From positions 47,710-111,709 of the forward strand of contig CAJTJY010000007.1 of assembly GCA_910576975.1 (NCBI GenBank): DNA of 64,000 nt, read 5' to 3'. The stretch comes from an uncultured Lachnospiraceae bacterium (GTDB lineage: Bacteria; Bacillota; Clostridia; Lachnospirales; Lachnospiraceae). Every line of letters starts with the position of its first letter. The first letter of the stretch is position 1. Shown piece after piece: positions 26,465 through 35,839 of the stretch. The notes beneath the pieces are model-generated. The model saw only the letters and a list, made by a program, of their open reading frames with translations, searched no databases and was not told the DNA's origin. A program made the position numbers and the translations under genes.

Positions 26465-27166
26465 CTATCTTGCCTTTCTAATGATGTATTCCTGATAAGA
26501 ATTTTTAAATTCTCTGCCTCTTCTCCTGCTAACTGGAACTTGGTCGCCATTGCTCATGCGAATCACGCTCTCGATTTTTTGAATATTTCGCAAATTAACC
26601 AGATAACACTTATGGCAGCGGAAAAATGCTTGTTCTTTCAACTCCTGTTCCCACTGTCCCAGGCTCCTGTCGCAAAAGAACCTGCCTCCTGCGCTCACCA
26701 CACGGCTGTACTTATCTTCCGACACAAAATAAAAAATACTCTTTATTTTAATCAGTAATTCTTCATTGGCGCCCTTAATCACCAAGCTTTCGTTTTCTTC
26801 CATATCCTCCATCATCCGCCTTAGATATTTTTCAAACTTCGCTTGCTGCAATGGCTTTTGTAAGAATCCATATACATTCTTGCCGAAAGCTTCTGACATA
26901 ACCTCAGCATGATTTGTAACGAACAATATTTTAATGTCTTCTCTCTCCCTCGCAAGCCTGTCCTTTAATTCAATCCCCGACATTCCATCCATCTCTATGT
27001 CCAAAATCAGAATATCCGTCTCTTGATTCCTTATCCAAAACTCTGTTCCTGAATCATATTCTTTCACTTCACATTCTACTCCAACCTGCACCAGAGACAG
27101 CTCCAGTAGCTTTTTGATCGATTCCCTGCAGTCTATGTCATCTTCACAAATTCCTATCTTGATCAT
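26465..27166 (-). CDS. LytTR-family response regulator (AgrA-like)
   Basis: This 233-residue regulator has a receiver domain (GICEDD at the N-terminus, Asp in DILILDIEMDGMSG, lysine in GFLQKPL) and a C-terminal LytTR DNA-binding domain (FFRCHKCYLVNLRNIQKIES, QVPVSRRRGREFK). The start at 27166 has GAGGAG at 9 bases; an ATG six bases upstream is too close to it. The promoter is at 27198-27226. It is co-transcribed with the AgrC-like kinase. Confidence 0.88.
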   Translation of the reverse strand: MIKIGICEDDIDCRESIKKLLELSLVQVGVECEVKEYDSGTEFWIRNQETDILILDIEMDGMSGIELKDRLAREREDIKILFVTNHAEVMSEAFGKNVYGFLQKPLQQAKFEKYLRRMMEDMEENESLVIKGANEELLIKIKSIFYFVSEDKYSRVVSAGGRFFCDRSLGQWEQELKEQAFFRCHKCYLVNLRNIQKIESVIRMSNGDQVPVSRRRGREFKNSYQEYIIRKAR

Positions 27167-27197
27167 CCGCATTGTCTCCTCATACGTATTAATCTCC

Positions 27198-27226
27198 ATT
27201 ATATTTTACCAGCTGTTTTCTGTCCA
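27198..27226 (-). promoter_or_regulatory. Promoter of the LytTR two-component operon
   Basis: TGGACA (27226-27221), 17 bases, TATAAT (27203-27198) on the minus strand. The leader is short. Confidence 0.65.
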
Positions 27227-27467
27227 TCTGAGTTTTTGCAAGTTTCTACGCTACAATACGCAAATGAGAATACAAAAAAGCATTGCATTTAAGTAAACAT
27301 TTACGTTACAAATTAGCAAGCCCTTGAGTGGATTGCATACTTTAATGTTCCAAGGGCAGTCATACAGTGACATCTTCAATTTGCAAGAGAATGCATTCTT
27401 TGGAAAATTACATTATCCTTTAAAACAAAAAATGTGCCTTCAAGGCACTGGCACGCTTCTATTCTTT

Positions 27468-27514
27468 GAAAGCCATGTCCGTTGATGTTTCACTCTGCAA
27501 CGGTCATGGCTTTC
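27468..27514. terminator. 17-bp hairpin after the zinc-ribbon gene
   Basis: GAAAGCCATGTCCGTTG pairs with CAACGGTCATGGCTTTC with one mismatch. A smaller GTGCC/GGCAC hairpin lies at 27434-27448, and GCCCTTG/CAAGGGC near 27320-27355. It probably ends the zinc-ribbon transcript; the rest of 27227-27565 shows nothing. Confidence 0.6.
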
Positions 27515-27565
27515 TTCATCTTACAAAATTTTTAATTTACACAGTATGTCGAATCATAATAGCTT

Positions 27566-28024
27566 CTATAACTCTTCTTTACATTCCTCTTGCGGCTTCT
27601 CTTCCAGTTCTTCCTCTTCCAAATCTTCAAAAATAATGTCTTGCTTTGGTTCCTCTATATCCTCTTCAAATATAGATTCGCATTTGGCTCCGCATTTGAT
27701 GCAATATACTGCGCCACCCTCATTCACAGCGCCACAGGAAAGACAAGTTTTCTTTCCCTTTAAATCCGCAATCTTTGCCTTGAGCTGCTCAATCTCTTCT
27801 AAAGTCTCATTGATCAGGGTGATCTCCTCTAAAAACGGCTCCTCATCTTGCTTGTGAAGCTCGTAATACTTTTTTCCGATTTCCAGATACTGCTTGCGAA
27901 CCAATTCCTCCCTGTTCCTAATATCCATATTCAGCCGGGCTATCCCTGTCAAATCAGATACTTTCTGTGACACGTCCTTGCTGGTCTCGCAGATTGCGTC
28001 TCCCAGCTTGCTAAAAAAATCCAT
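27566..28024 (-). CDS. Zinc-ribbon coiled-coil protein
   Basis: This is a 152-residue protein. The N-terminal helix-rich half (FFSKLGDAICETSKDVSQKV, then LVRKQYLEIGKKYYELHK) resembles a common Firmicutes zinc_ribbon_2 family. It is followed by the zinc ribbon CLSCGAVNEGG then YCIKCGAKC (residues about 95-120) and a very acidic tail. Function is unknown. The start ATG 28024 has AAAGGAG upstream. It is transcribed alone between the LytTR operon and the Ca/Na exchanger. Confidence 0.75.
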   Translation of the reverse strand: MDFFSKLGDAICETSKDVSQKVSDLTGIARLNMDIRNREELVRKQYLEIGKKYYELHKQDEEPFLEEITLINETLEEIEQLKAKIADLKGKKTCLSCGAVNEGGAVYCIKCGAKCESIFEEDIEEPKQDIIFEDLEEEELEEKPQEECKEEL

Positions 28025-28168
28025 ATGCGTTCTCCTTTCCGAACATAAAGCTATGCTCTCATGCGCTCTCTGGCGCATCTGACATTTTCATTTTCACATC
28101 CTGCCATATAATACATCACGGCGGCAAACTACCATGCAACACGCCACGGCAAAAATACTCTCGCTGTT

Positions 28169-29098
28169 TTACCTTATGCAGATATAGCCCATATATGCAG
28201 CATAGATCATAATCATAACGGAGCCTTCGATGCGGCTGATCTGCTTCCTGCACCAAGCAAAAATCCATACGACAACGCTCATAGCTAGTAAGATTATACC
28301 ATCAATCAAGTTTTCCTTCAAGACCTCCATGGGGCTAATCGCGCCAGCAAGTCCAAGGACAAGTAGAATGTTAAAAATATTTGAACCAATCACATTGCCC
28401 AGCGCCATATCCGTCTCCCCTTTTCTGGCTGCCACCACAGAAGTCACTAGCTCTGGCAGAGAAGTTCCCATGGCAACGATGGTAAGCCCGATCAATGTCT
28501 GGCTCAGTCCAAAGTTTTCTGCAATAGCGGAGGCAGAATCCACCACCAGATCGCCGCCGATTACGATCGCCCCAATGCCTCCCAAAATGTAAATCAGGCA
28601 TCGCACTCCCTTTAATGGCTTTATTTCTTCTGATTTGCCGTGATTTTGCCTTGAGCCCATTGCTTCCTTAACTACCCACGCCAGAAATGCGGCAAACAAT
28701 GCAAGCAGAATCAAGCCGTCCAACCTGCCAATAATCAATCCCAAAAATCCAGCCCCCAAAAGAAGCAAGACTGAAAGAACTGACAGCGGAAACTCCCGCT
28801 TTAATATCTTCTCCTTTACTTCCAGAGGAGATAACACCGCACATACTCCGCAGACCATCATCAAATTAAAAATATTAGAACCAATAACATTACTGATTGC
28901 AACTGCATTGTCTCCCTTAAAGGAGGCCGCAACACTGACTGCGCACTCCGGCGCACTAGTTCCCATGGCCACCACAGTAAGCCCGATCACCATGGGAGGC
29001 ACCCGCAAATTTGCGGCAACGCTGGCGCTTCCATCCACAAAATAGTCTGCCCCCTTTATCAGCAGCACAAATCCTGCTGCAAGCAATATATAATTCAT
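28169..29098 (-). CDS. Calcium/sodium antiporter (CaCA family, YrbG-like)
   Basis: This is a 309-residue, ten-helix membrane exchanger. The two inverted alpha repeats are clear: LTVVAMGTSAPECAVSVAAS with VIGSNIFNL, and LTIVAMGTSLPELVTSVVAA with VIGSNIFNI. The start at 29098 has GAGAGGAG upstream; the longer frame runs into the phoR 3' end. It lies 40 bases after phoR and so is likely the last gene of the phosphate-linked operon. A role in cation balance during phosphate uptake is inference. Confidence 0.88.
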   Translation of the reverse strand: MNYILLAAGFVLLIKGADYFVDGSASVAANLRVPPMVIGLTVVAMGTSAPECAVSVAASFKGDNAVAISNVIGSNIFNLMMVCGVCAVLSPLEVKEKILKREFPLSVLSVLLLLGAGFLGLIIGRLDGLILLALFAAFLAWVVKEAMGSRQNHGKSEEIKPLKGVRCLIYILGGIGAIVIGGDLVVDSASAIAENFGLSQTLIGLTIVAMGTSLPELVTSVVAARKGETDMALGNVIGSNIFNILLVLGLAGAISPMEVLKENLIDGIILLAMSVVVWIFAWCRKQISRIEGSVMIMIYAAYMGYICIR

Positions 29099-29138
29099 TC
29101 GGCGTCTCCTCTCTTTTTCGCAGCTCAGTCTTAGATAT

Positions 29139-30464
29139 CTAATCCTTATAAAAAAGAATACAGATTTCCGTGCCCTTTCCGGGCTCGCTGGCAAGGCTCA
29201 TTTCTGCCTTGTGCTGTGCCACGACATGCTTTACGATGGCAAGCCCAAGGCCTGTGCCGCCGCTCTGCTTAGAACGGCTTTTATCCACTCGGTAAAAACG
29301 CTCAAAAACACGCTCCTGATGTTCTCTGGGAATTCCGATCCCCGTATCTTTCACAGACAAAAGCACTCCTTGATTTTCCGGCTTAACGGTCACGATAACC
29401 GTTCCTCCCTGGTTATTATAACGAATTCCATTGCTGCACAGATTATATAGAAGCTCATCCAGCAGCATCCTGTTCCCTCTTACATAGCAGGATTCCCCTC
29501 TCAGCTCAAGAGTAACCGCCTGTTTCGCCGCCGGAACGTCTAACATATCCAGGCAGCACTGCGCCATTTGATACAAATCCAGCGCTTCAAAATCAACTTC
29601 CTGCTCTGTATCCTCTAATTCTGACAGTTTGATAATGTCATTGATCAAAAACTGCAGCCGGTCCGAGCTGACATGGATCTCATGGGCAAACCGCCTGGTA
29701 TCCCGCTCGTCCGCCATGCCGCTTGCAATCAACTCCGCATATCCGGCAATCGCCGTCAGAGGGGTTTTCAGCTCATGCGTCACATTTGCTGTAAATTCCT
29801 GGCGCATCCTTGCAAGGTTTAAGATGTCCTCGTGCTGCTTGCGGATTGTCTGAATAAACGGAGAAATCTCCTCATAAACTGCTTTCTGGTCCGCTCCATC
29901 CAAATCCGACGCCAAGATCTCAATCGGCAGGAGGATACGCCGAGTAAGAATATGAGAAAGGCAGACGCAGAGCAACACCGTCAAGCCCGATAAGATCAGG
30001 ACAAGCGCTATCATATGGATAAAGATCCGGAAAATATTCTTCGAGTCTTTTCCCACCCTTAAAACCGCTCCCTGTTGCAAACGCTGGGCATAATAAAGGG
30101 TATGAAGAGAGCTGGTGGCAGACCAGCGCACTGCCCGCCCCTCCCCGGTTCTCATCGCCTCCCTAATCTCAGGACGCTCCCCGTGGTTCTCCATCTGCCC
30201 TTGGTCTGCGCTGCTGTCATACGTGACTGTCCCATCTGCTTCGACCAGGGTAATCCTCAGCCCGTCCTCCTCAAGCCGGAGCAGATTCTTCTCCTGTTCC
30301 CAAAATTGCTGATCCAAGGGCTGTATCACATGCGCATATGCCTCGATATCATCAAACACCTGATTCTTGAAAATATGATAAAACAGCAACATAGATACCG
30401 CCGCCGTAATCATCACCGCAAAAGATGACACTGTTATAAATTGAATATTAATTTTCTTCTTCAT
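29139..30464 (-). CDS. phoR: PhoR-like sensor histidine kinase
   Basis: This 441-residue kinase has an N-terminal membrane helix (FITVSSFAVMITAAVSMLLF), an extracellular sensor part to about residue 155, a second helix (FIHMIALVLILSGLTVLLC), a HAMP-like linker, HisKA (TANVTHELKTPLTAIAGYAE) and HATPase_c (NGIRYNNQGG, GIGIPREHQERVFERFYRVD, SGGTGLGLAIVKHVV). It is named PhoR because it follows an OmpR regulator and a Na/Pi transporter preceded by PhoP-like boxes. A GTG at 30497 is an alternative start. Confidence 0.82.
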   Translation of the reverse strand: MKKKINIQFITVSSFAVMITAAVSMLLFYHIFKNQVFDDIEAYAHVIQPLDQQFWEQEKNLLRLEEDGLRITLVEADGTVTYDSSADQGQMENHGERPEIREAMRTGEGRAVRWSATSSLHTLYYAQRLQQGAVLRVGKDSKNIFRIFIHMIALVLILSGLTVLLCVCLSHILTRRILLPIEILASDLDGADQKAVYEEISPFIQTIRKQHEDILNLARMRQEFTANVTHELKTPLTAIAGYAELIASGMADERDTRRFAHEIHVSSDRLQFLINDIIKLSELEDTEQEVDFEALDLYQMAQCCLDMLDVPAAKQAVTLELRGESCYVRGNRMLLDELLYNLCSNGIRYNNQGGTVIVTVKPENQGVLLSVKDTGIGIPREHQERVFERFYRVDKSRSKQSGGTGLGLAIVKHVVAQHKAEMSLASEPGKGTEICILFYKD

Positions 30465-30517
30465 GCAAATTCCCGCCCTGCGGCAAACTCTTTCCACGCC
30501 ATCCCCATCATGCGATA

Positions 30518-31195
30518 TCAGAGATGGTCCATGACATAGCCTACGTTGCGCACGGTTTTAATGGCGCTTCCTCCTTTTCCAAGCTTCTGGCGCAACGTCT
30601 TGATATGCATATCCACCGTACGGCTCTCTCCTTCGTAGTCAAATCCCCAGACCTGATCCATAATCTTATCCCGGCTGAGCACGATGCCTGCATTTAAAAG
30701 CATCATTTTTAAAAGCTCGAACTCCTTATACGTCAGCTCACATGGCTCCCCAGAGACCATGACTTTACGCTTCTCGGTGTCTACTGTAATCTCTCCGTTT
30801 TTGAGCACTGCCGATTCCGTCAAGCCTTCTGTGCGGCGCAGCAGCGCCTTTACTCTGGAAATCAGCTCCATGACGCCAAAAGGCTTCGTCATATAATCAT
30901 CTGCGCCCAGATCCAATCCTTTTACTTTATCCAGCTCTGAGGATTTCGCCGTCACCATAATCACAGGAACTTTTTCGGTCGCCCTGCTGCTTCTAAGCTC
31001 TTTTAGTATTTCCAATCCATCTTCTCCTGGCAGCATGATATCCAGAAGGATTAGGCTTGGCGTCCGTTCCCTGACCGCCTGAAACAATTCCCTGCCGCAT
31101 CCAAGCTCCTTTACCTCAAAACCGCTGTTTTTCAAGGCATACCGCTGGATCTCACGGATATTCAAATCGTCTTCCACAATGTAAATAAACGGCAT
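30518..31195 (-). CDS. phoP: PhoP/PhoB-like response regulator
   Basis: This 225-residue OmpR-type regulator has a receiver with EDD near residue 8, Asp in LILLDIMLPGEDG and the KPFG lysine, and a winged helix with ELTYKEFELLKMMLLNAG and RTVDMHIKTLRQKLG. It is very similar in layout to PhoP/PhoB. It starts 21 bases after the transporter gene. The predicted targets are the boxes at 33039-33077. Confidence 0.87.
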   Translation of the reverse strand: MPFIYIVEDDLNIREIQRYALKNSGFEVKELGCGRELFQAVRERTPSLILLDIMLPGEDGLEILKELRSSRATEKVPVIMVTAKSSELDKVKGLDLGADDYMTKPFGVMELISRVKALLRRTEGLTESAVLKNGEITVDTEKRKVMVSGEPCELTYKEFELLKMMLLNAGIVLSRDKIMDQVWGFDYEGESRTVDMHIKTLRQKLGKGGSAIKTVRNVGYVMDHL

Positions 31196-31216
31196 GTCCC
31201 TCTTCCTCCCATCCCT

Positions 31217-32986
31217 TTAAGATAATTGATACCGTTCCTGGTAAGCTTCAAACATCTGCTGAAAATGCTCTCTAGGTTCTCCGGACAGGCTGCTGACATA
31301 ATCATGCGCTTCTACCGTGTTATCCTCAATCTGAATTAAGTAAACTGCAACGTTGGAACAATGATCTGCCACTCTCTCATAATTCACGGCAATATCCGTC
31401 AGCGCAAGCCCAAGGTCAATCGAGCACTTTCCTTTCCGCAGACGCTTGATATGACGCTTTTTCACCTCTTTATTGAGATCGTCAATCACTTCCTCCAAAG
31501 GTTCCACGGTTGAAGCAAGCGCTGAGTCATTGTTTACAAAGGCTTCCATGGAACGATTAAGAATATCCGTCACCGCCGCACTGAATACCTCGACTTCATG
31601 CTTTGCCTTCTTAGAAAATTCCAGTTCCTTTTTCTGCATCTTGACAGCAACTTCCACCAAGTTCAAGGCATGGTCTCCGATGCGCTCAAAATCATTGATG
31701 CTCTGCATCAGAGTCGACACCTCCTGCCCTTCTTTTTCTGTAAGATTCTGACTATTCAACAGCGCCAGGTATTTTCCAAGCTTATCTTCATATTTGTCCA
31801 GCAAGTCCTCCTGCCATTCCACTTGGTACGCCTTTTCAGAAGAATACGTTTCAAACAGCGTCATGGCTGTGAGCATACAGTCTTTCGCCAATTCCGCCAT
31901 TTTCCTAGCAAGGCTCATGCATTGTTCAATGGCAAAGCTGGGCGTTGCCAGAAAACGCTCATCCAACACCTGAAATTGATTTTCCCTGCCCGCAGCAGCC
32001 TCCTCCTCTTTATCAACGGGGATCGTAAGATAAGCAAGCTTTTCCATGCCTTTGATAAAGGGCAAGAGTAAAAGCGTGGCAAAGATATTAAAAACGCTGT
32101 GAATCGCAGCAATCCCCGCAGCTCCCACGGGTTCCTTGGCAAAATCAAACTGAAACGCCAGGTTGAGCACATAATATAAGATCAAAAATACGACAGAGCC
32201 TATCATGTTAAAATAGAGGTGCGCAAATGCCGTCCGCTTGGCACCCTTGTTTGCCCCCATTGCTGAAAGCATTGCCGTCACGCAGGTGCCGATATTTTGC
32301 CCCAGGATAATCGGAATCACTGAACCATAGGTAAACGCTCCCGTAACAGATAATGCCTGCAAGATTCCCACTGAAGCAGAAGAACTCTGAATTACCGCCG
32401 TTAGCAGCGCTCCCACCAGCACGCCCAGCACAGGATTAGAAAATTTCACAAGAATCCCCGTAAACTCCGGCACATCCGCCAGAGGCTTGACCGCATCGCT
32501 CATCGCCTGCATTCCAAACATCAGCACTGCAAATCCCAGAAAAATCTCCGCCGTAGTTTTCTTCTTATCGCTTCTTGCGTTCATCATCAGAACTATGCCA
32601 ATCACTGCAAGAATCGGGGAAAATGAAGACGGCTTTAACATGCTGACCAGGAAATTATCACTTTGGATCCCTGTCAGGCTTAGCAGCCAGGAAGTTATGG
32701 TTGTCCCGATGTTGGCGCCCATGATAATGCCGATTGCCTGAGATAACTTCATAATGCCAGAATTGACAAACCCCACTAGCATCACCGTCGTTGCCGAAGA
32801 AGACTGTATCACTGCCGTCACCCCTGCGCCCAGCAGTACAGCTTTTAAGGGATTTGAGGTCAGCCGTTCCAGCAGCCGCTCCAGTTTCCCCCCAGAAAGC
32901 TTCTCTAAGCCGCCGCCCATGACATTCATTCCATACAAAAACAGGGCAAGACCGCCAATCAAAGACAGAAACCCAAAAATATCCAT
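31217..32986 (-). CDS. Na/Pi cotransporter family protein with PhoU-like tail
   Basis: This 589-residue protein imports phosphate with sodium. Its N-terminal half contains the duplicated Na/Pi-cotransporter signature: AVIQSSSATTVMLVGF with GANIGTTIT, and AVIQSSSASVGILQAL with GQNIGTCVT. Residues about 345-589 form a helical PhoU-like domain (SINDFERIGDHALNLVEVAV, VNYERVADHCSNVAVYL), thought to regulate transport. AAAGGAGG precedes the ATG. It is the first gene of the operon Na/Pi, phoP, phoR, exchanger, and its control region carries PhoP-like boxes. Confidence 0.93.
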   Translation of the reverse strand: MDIFGFLSLIGGLALFLYGMNVMGGGLEKLSGGKLERLLERLTSNPLKAVLLGAGVTAVIQSSSATTVMLVGFVNSGIMKLSQAIGIIMGANIGTTITSWLLSLTGIQSDNFLVSMLKPSSFSPILAVIGIVLMMNARSDKKKTTAEIFLGFAVLMFGMQAMSDAVKPLADVPEFTGILVKFSNPVLGVLVGALLTAVIQSSSASVGILQALSVTGAFTYGSVIPIILGQNIGTCVTAMLSAMGANKGAKRTAFAHLYFNMIGSVVFLILYYVLNLAFQFDFAKEPVGAAGIAAIHSVFNIFATLLLLPFIKGMEKLAYLTIPVDKEEEAAAGRENQFQVLDERFLATPSFAIEQCMSLARKMAELAKDCMLTAMTLFETYSSEKAYQVEWQEDLLDKYEDKLGKYLALLNSQNLTEKEGQEVSTLMQSINDFERIGDHALNLVEVAVKMQKKELEFSKKAKHEVEVFSAAVTDILNRSMEAFVNNDSALASTVEPLEEVIDDLNKEVKKRHIKRLRKGKCSIDLGLALTDIAVNYERVADHCSNVAVYLIQIEDNTVEAHDYVSSLSGEPREHFQQMFEAYQERYQLS

Positions 32987-33025
32987 ATTCTACATCCTCC
33001 TTTAATCCTATGTATCTATGGCTAT

Positions 33026-33077
33026 TTTATACGGTTTCTGTAAATGGAATACATAATCTGTGTAAAATTCATGTAAA
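33026..33077 (-). promoter_or_regulatory. PhoP-box array and -10 of the phosphate operon
   Basis: On the minus strand four hexamers lie at an exact 11-base period: TTTACA (33077-33072), TTTACA (33066-33061), TATGTA (33055-33050) and TTTACA (33044-33039). A TATAAA -10 follows at 33031-33026, with no good -35. This is the classic layout of PhoP-activated promoters in Firmicutes (TT-A-CA repeats, 11-base period). Confidence 0.75.
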
Positions 33078-33078
33078 A

Positions 33079-34215
33079 TCATTGCTTGTCTGATATTTTT
33101 CTGGCTGCCGCTCTCTGATTGACCCATTCACGGAACAAAGTGTAAAGCACCGACATCAGGGGAATAAAAATCAGCATTCCCGCAATCCCCATCAATTTTC
33201 CACCCACGGTCACTGCAAACAACACCCAGATAGAAGGAAGGCCTACGGAATTGCCTACCACGTGCGGGTAAATCAAATTTCCCTCGATCTGCTGCAGTAC
33301 CTGAAATAATATCATAAAGATCAATGCCTGCATCGGATCTACCATCAAAATCAAAAATGCCGCCACGCCGCATCCAATAAAAGCCCCTACCATGGGAATC
33401 AACGCTGTAAAAGCAATGAGCACGCCCACTAAGAGCGCATACGGCAAGCGAAGGATCGTCATTGCCACGACAAACATCGCTCCCAGGATCAGCGCTTCCA
33501 AACACTGTCCTGTAATAAATTTAGAAAACGTGCTATGACTTAAGCTGCACACATAACAAATCCTATTTGAAGCCCGTTTTGATAAAAAGGCGCCCATCAC
33601 CTTGCGGCACTGTCTGCCGAGATTTTCTTTCTGGCTTAACAGATACAGTGAAAAGGTAAATGCAATAAAAAACGTCACCACGCCGTTAATCACGATCATA
33701 GTTGCCGACATCGTATAAGAAATCACATTTCCCGCCCCGCTAAGTGCAAAATCCTTGAACTGGTCTAGAAAGCCATTCCAGTCAAACTCCAGCGATTCAA
33801 TATAGCTTACGATCTCCTGGTTATCTGCAAACACCCCCTCAAGCCAGGTCTGCGCTTTTGGCAAGAATGACGCCATGCCTTTACTAATGCTGTCAACGGT
33901 TTTTCCCAGCTGCGGAATTACCACAACGAGCACCACGGCGACAATGGCAAATACGAACAGGATGGACAACATCATGCTCACTGGCCGTATCAGCTTTTCT
34001 TTGAATTTCATGCGTTTTGCCTGTTTCTCAATGGCTGTCATCGGGATATTTAAGATAAATGCAATCGCACCTCCCAGTGCAAAAGGAAATATAATTCCCC
34101 ACAAAAACATCAGCTGCGTTTTGACCGTCTCCAGATTAAGAAGCAGCCCCAGCAATACCAACGTAAACGTTATGATTCCTAAAATCTTCTTTACATTTTC
34201 TTTATTCAGATCCAT
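33079..34215 (-). CDS. AI-2E family transporter (paralog 2)
   Basis: This is a 378-residue exporter of the PF01594 family with membrane segments near residues 10-60, 65-95, 150-180, 205-260 and 290-350, and LMGIAGMLIFIPLMSVLYTL at the family's conserved end. The start at 34215 (MDLNKENV) has GGAGGAGG upstream; two earlier ATGs fall inside that site. The phosphate operon begins immediately after its stop. It shares only the family features with the copy at 1712-3067. Confidence 0.87.
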   Translation of the reverse strand: MDLNKENVKKILGIITFTLVLLGLLLNLETVKTQLMFLWGIIFPFALGGAIAFILNIPMTAIEKQAKRMKFKEKLIRPVSMMLSILFVFAIVAVVLVVVIPQLGKTVDSISKGMASFLPKAQTWLEGVFADNQEIVSYIESLEFDWNGFLDQFKDFALSGAGNVISYTMSATMIVINGVVTFFIAFTFSLYLLSQKENLGRQCRKVMGAFLSKRASNRICYVCSLSHSTFSKFITGQCLEALILGAMFVVAMTILRLPYALLVGVLIAFTALIPMVGAFIGCGVAAFLILMVDPMQALIFMILFQVLQQIEGNLIYPHVVGNSVGLPSIWVLFAVTVGGKLMGIAGMLIFIPLMSVLYTLFREWVNQRAAARKISDKQ

Positions 34216-34377
34216 GTCCTCCTCCATTCTGCGCACTTCTTGCCGTAAGCAGGCAGTTAGTGAAAGAATTATCAGTTTCTATGATTCGTTCCTCCTGTGC
34301 ATTTAGAGCCTTCTCCTATATTTTTTCTTCCTTTTTCTTAGTATATTGGATTCGCTCAAAAAAATCAACGCCTCCCC

Positions 34378-34407
34378 TTGACAAAAGCCTCTTTTTCTGA
34401 CTATAAT
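34378..34407 (+). promoter_or_regulatory. Promoter of tyrS
   Basis: TTGACA (34378-34383), 18 bases, TATAAT (34402-34407). The leader is only about 20 bases, so there is no room for a T-box. AGGAGG follows at 34420-34425. Confidence 0.85.
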
Positions 34408-34433
34408 TGGCATAATTTTAGGAGGATTGTAAA

Positions 34434-35654
34434 ATGACAGTATACGACGAACTAGTGGCGCGGGGACTGATTGCCCAGGTCACCGACGAAGAAGAAATCA
34501 AAGAACTGATTAACAACGGCAAGGCAACCTTTTACATCGGCTTCGACCCCACGGCAGACAGCCTTCATGTAGGCCATTTCATGGCACTGTGCCTGATGAA
34601 GCGCTTGCAGATGGCAGGCAACAAGCCAATCGCCTTAATCGGCGGGGGCACTGGAATGATCGGAGATCCCTCTGGCAGGACAGATATGCGCCAGATGATG
34701 ACAACGGAAACCATCCAGCACAATTGTGACTGCTTTAAGGAGCAAATGAGCAAGTTTATCGACTTTTCCGATGGAAAAGCATTGATGGTCAACAATGCCG
34801 ACTGGCTGATGGACTTAAATTACATTGAGGTTCTCCGGGAAGTCGGACCTCATTTTTCCGTAAACCGAATGCTTACAGCAGAATGCTACAAGCAGCGCAT
34901 GGAAAAAGGGCTCAGTTTTCTGGAATTCAATTACATGATCATGCAGAGTTACGATTTCTATGCCCTGTTCCAGAAGTACGGCTGCAACATGCAGTTTGGA
35001 GGCGACGACCAGTGGAGCAATATGTTAGGGGGCACAGAGCTAATCCGCCGCAAGCTGGGCAAAGACGCTTATGCCATGACCATCACCTTGCTTTTGAATT
35101 CAGAGGGCAAAAAGATGGGCAAAACCCAGTCTGGCGCCGTGTGGCTGGATCCGCAGAAAACTTCTCCCTTTGATTTTTACCAATATTGGAGAAACGTGGC
35201 GGACGCCGACGTGCTAAAATGCATTCGGATGCTGACCTTCCTTCCTATCGAAGAAATCAACAAAATGGATTCTTGGGAAGGCGCGCAGCTCAACACCGCC
35301 AAAGAAATCCTTGCATTTGAACTAACCAAGCTGGTACACGGCGAAGCAGAAGCTCAGAAAGCGCAGGATTCCGCAAAAGCGCTGTTTTCCACCGGTACTG
35401 CCGCAGATATGCCGTCTGTGACTTTGACTGCCGCAGACTTTGCCGACGGCTCTATAGACATCCTTGCGCTCCTGGTAAAATCCGGGCTCACTCCCTCACG
35501 TTCCGAAGCGCGCCGCGCCGTAGAACAGGGCGGCGTTTCCATGGATGGAGAAAAAGTCAGCGACATCAAGACATCCTACGCCCACGATGATTTTACAGAG
35601 GGCAAGATCTTAAAGAAAGGAAAGAAGAATTTCCGCAAAATTTGCAACAGCTAG
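34434..35654 (+). CDS. tyrS: Tyrosyl-tRNA synthetase
   Basis: This 406-residue class I synthetase charges tRNA-Tyr. Features are the HIGH-type motif HVGHFMALCL, GGGTGMIGDPSGR, the tyrosine-site segment EFNYMIMQSYDFY, QFGGDDQWSNM, the KMSKS counterpart KKMGKTQSGAVW, and a C-terminal S4 RNA-binding domain (SRSEARRAVEQGGVSMDGEK). The KMGKT version is usual for this subgroup. The gene is monocistronic and ends at the hairpin at 35738-35772. Confidence 0.96.
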   Translation: MTVYDELVARGLIAQVTDEEEIKELINNGKATFYIGFDPTADSLHVGHFMALCLMKRLQMAGNKPIALIGGGTGMIGDPSGRTDMRQMMTTETIQHNCDCFKEQMSKFIDFSDGKALMVNNADWLMDLNYIEVLREVGPHFSVNRMLTAECYKQRMEKGLSFLEFNYMIMQSYDFYALFQKYGCNMQFGGDDQWSNMLGGTELIRRKLGKDAYAMTITLLLNSEGKKMGKTQSGAVWLDPQKTSPFDFYQYWRNVADADVLKCIRMLTFLPIEEINKMDSWEGAQLNTAKEILAFELTKLVHGEAEAQKAQDSAKALFSTGTAADMPSVTLTAADFADGSIDILALLVKSGLTPSRSEARRAVEQGGVSMDGEKVSDIKTSYAHDDFTEGKILKKGKKNFRKICNS

Positions 35655-35670
35655 GCTTTCGCCAATATCA

Positions 35671-35702
35671 AGGGGCTGTCGTGCGAATATATTCACTTAG
35701 TC
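35671..35702. repeat. Fragment of the AGGCTGTCGCAC dispersed repeat
   Basis: AGGGGCTGTCGTGCGAATAT followed by ATTCACTTAG matches AGGCTGTCGCACTCATATAC and TCACTTG of the palindrome at 40614-40880. Confidence 0.45.
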
Positions 35703-35737
35703 ATAATATTCACATTGCAAAGAGCATTAATTATAAA

Positions 35738-35772
35738 TCTGCCGCAGTTGCGATAATCGCAGCTGCGGCAGA
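35738..35772. terminator. Strong hairpin between convergent tyrS and GH112 genes
   Basis: TCTGCCGCAGTTGCGA pairs with TCGCAGCTGCGGCAGA with one G-T pair and a three-base loop, followed by CTTTTACTT. It is suited to stop both convergent transcripts. Confidence 0.75.
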
Positions 35773-35839
35773 CTTTTACTTGCAATCATAATCGATAGGC
35801 TGACAACACGCTTGTGATTAGAAAACAAACATTAACCCT

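Noticed and set aside
34237..34433. T-box leader for tyrS
   Set aside because: The promoter leaves only about 20 bases of leader, so no T-box can fit.
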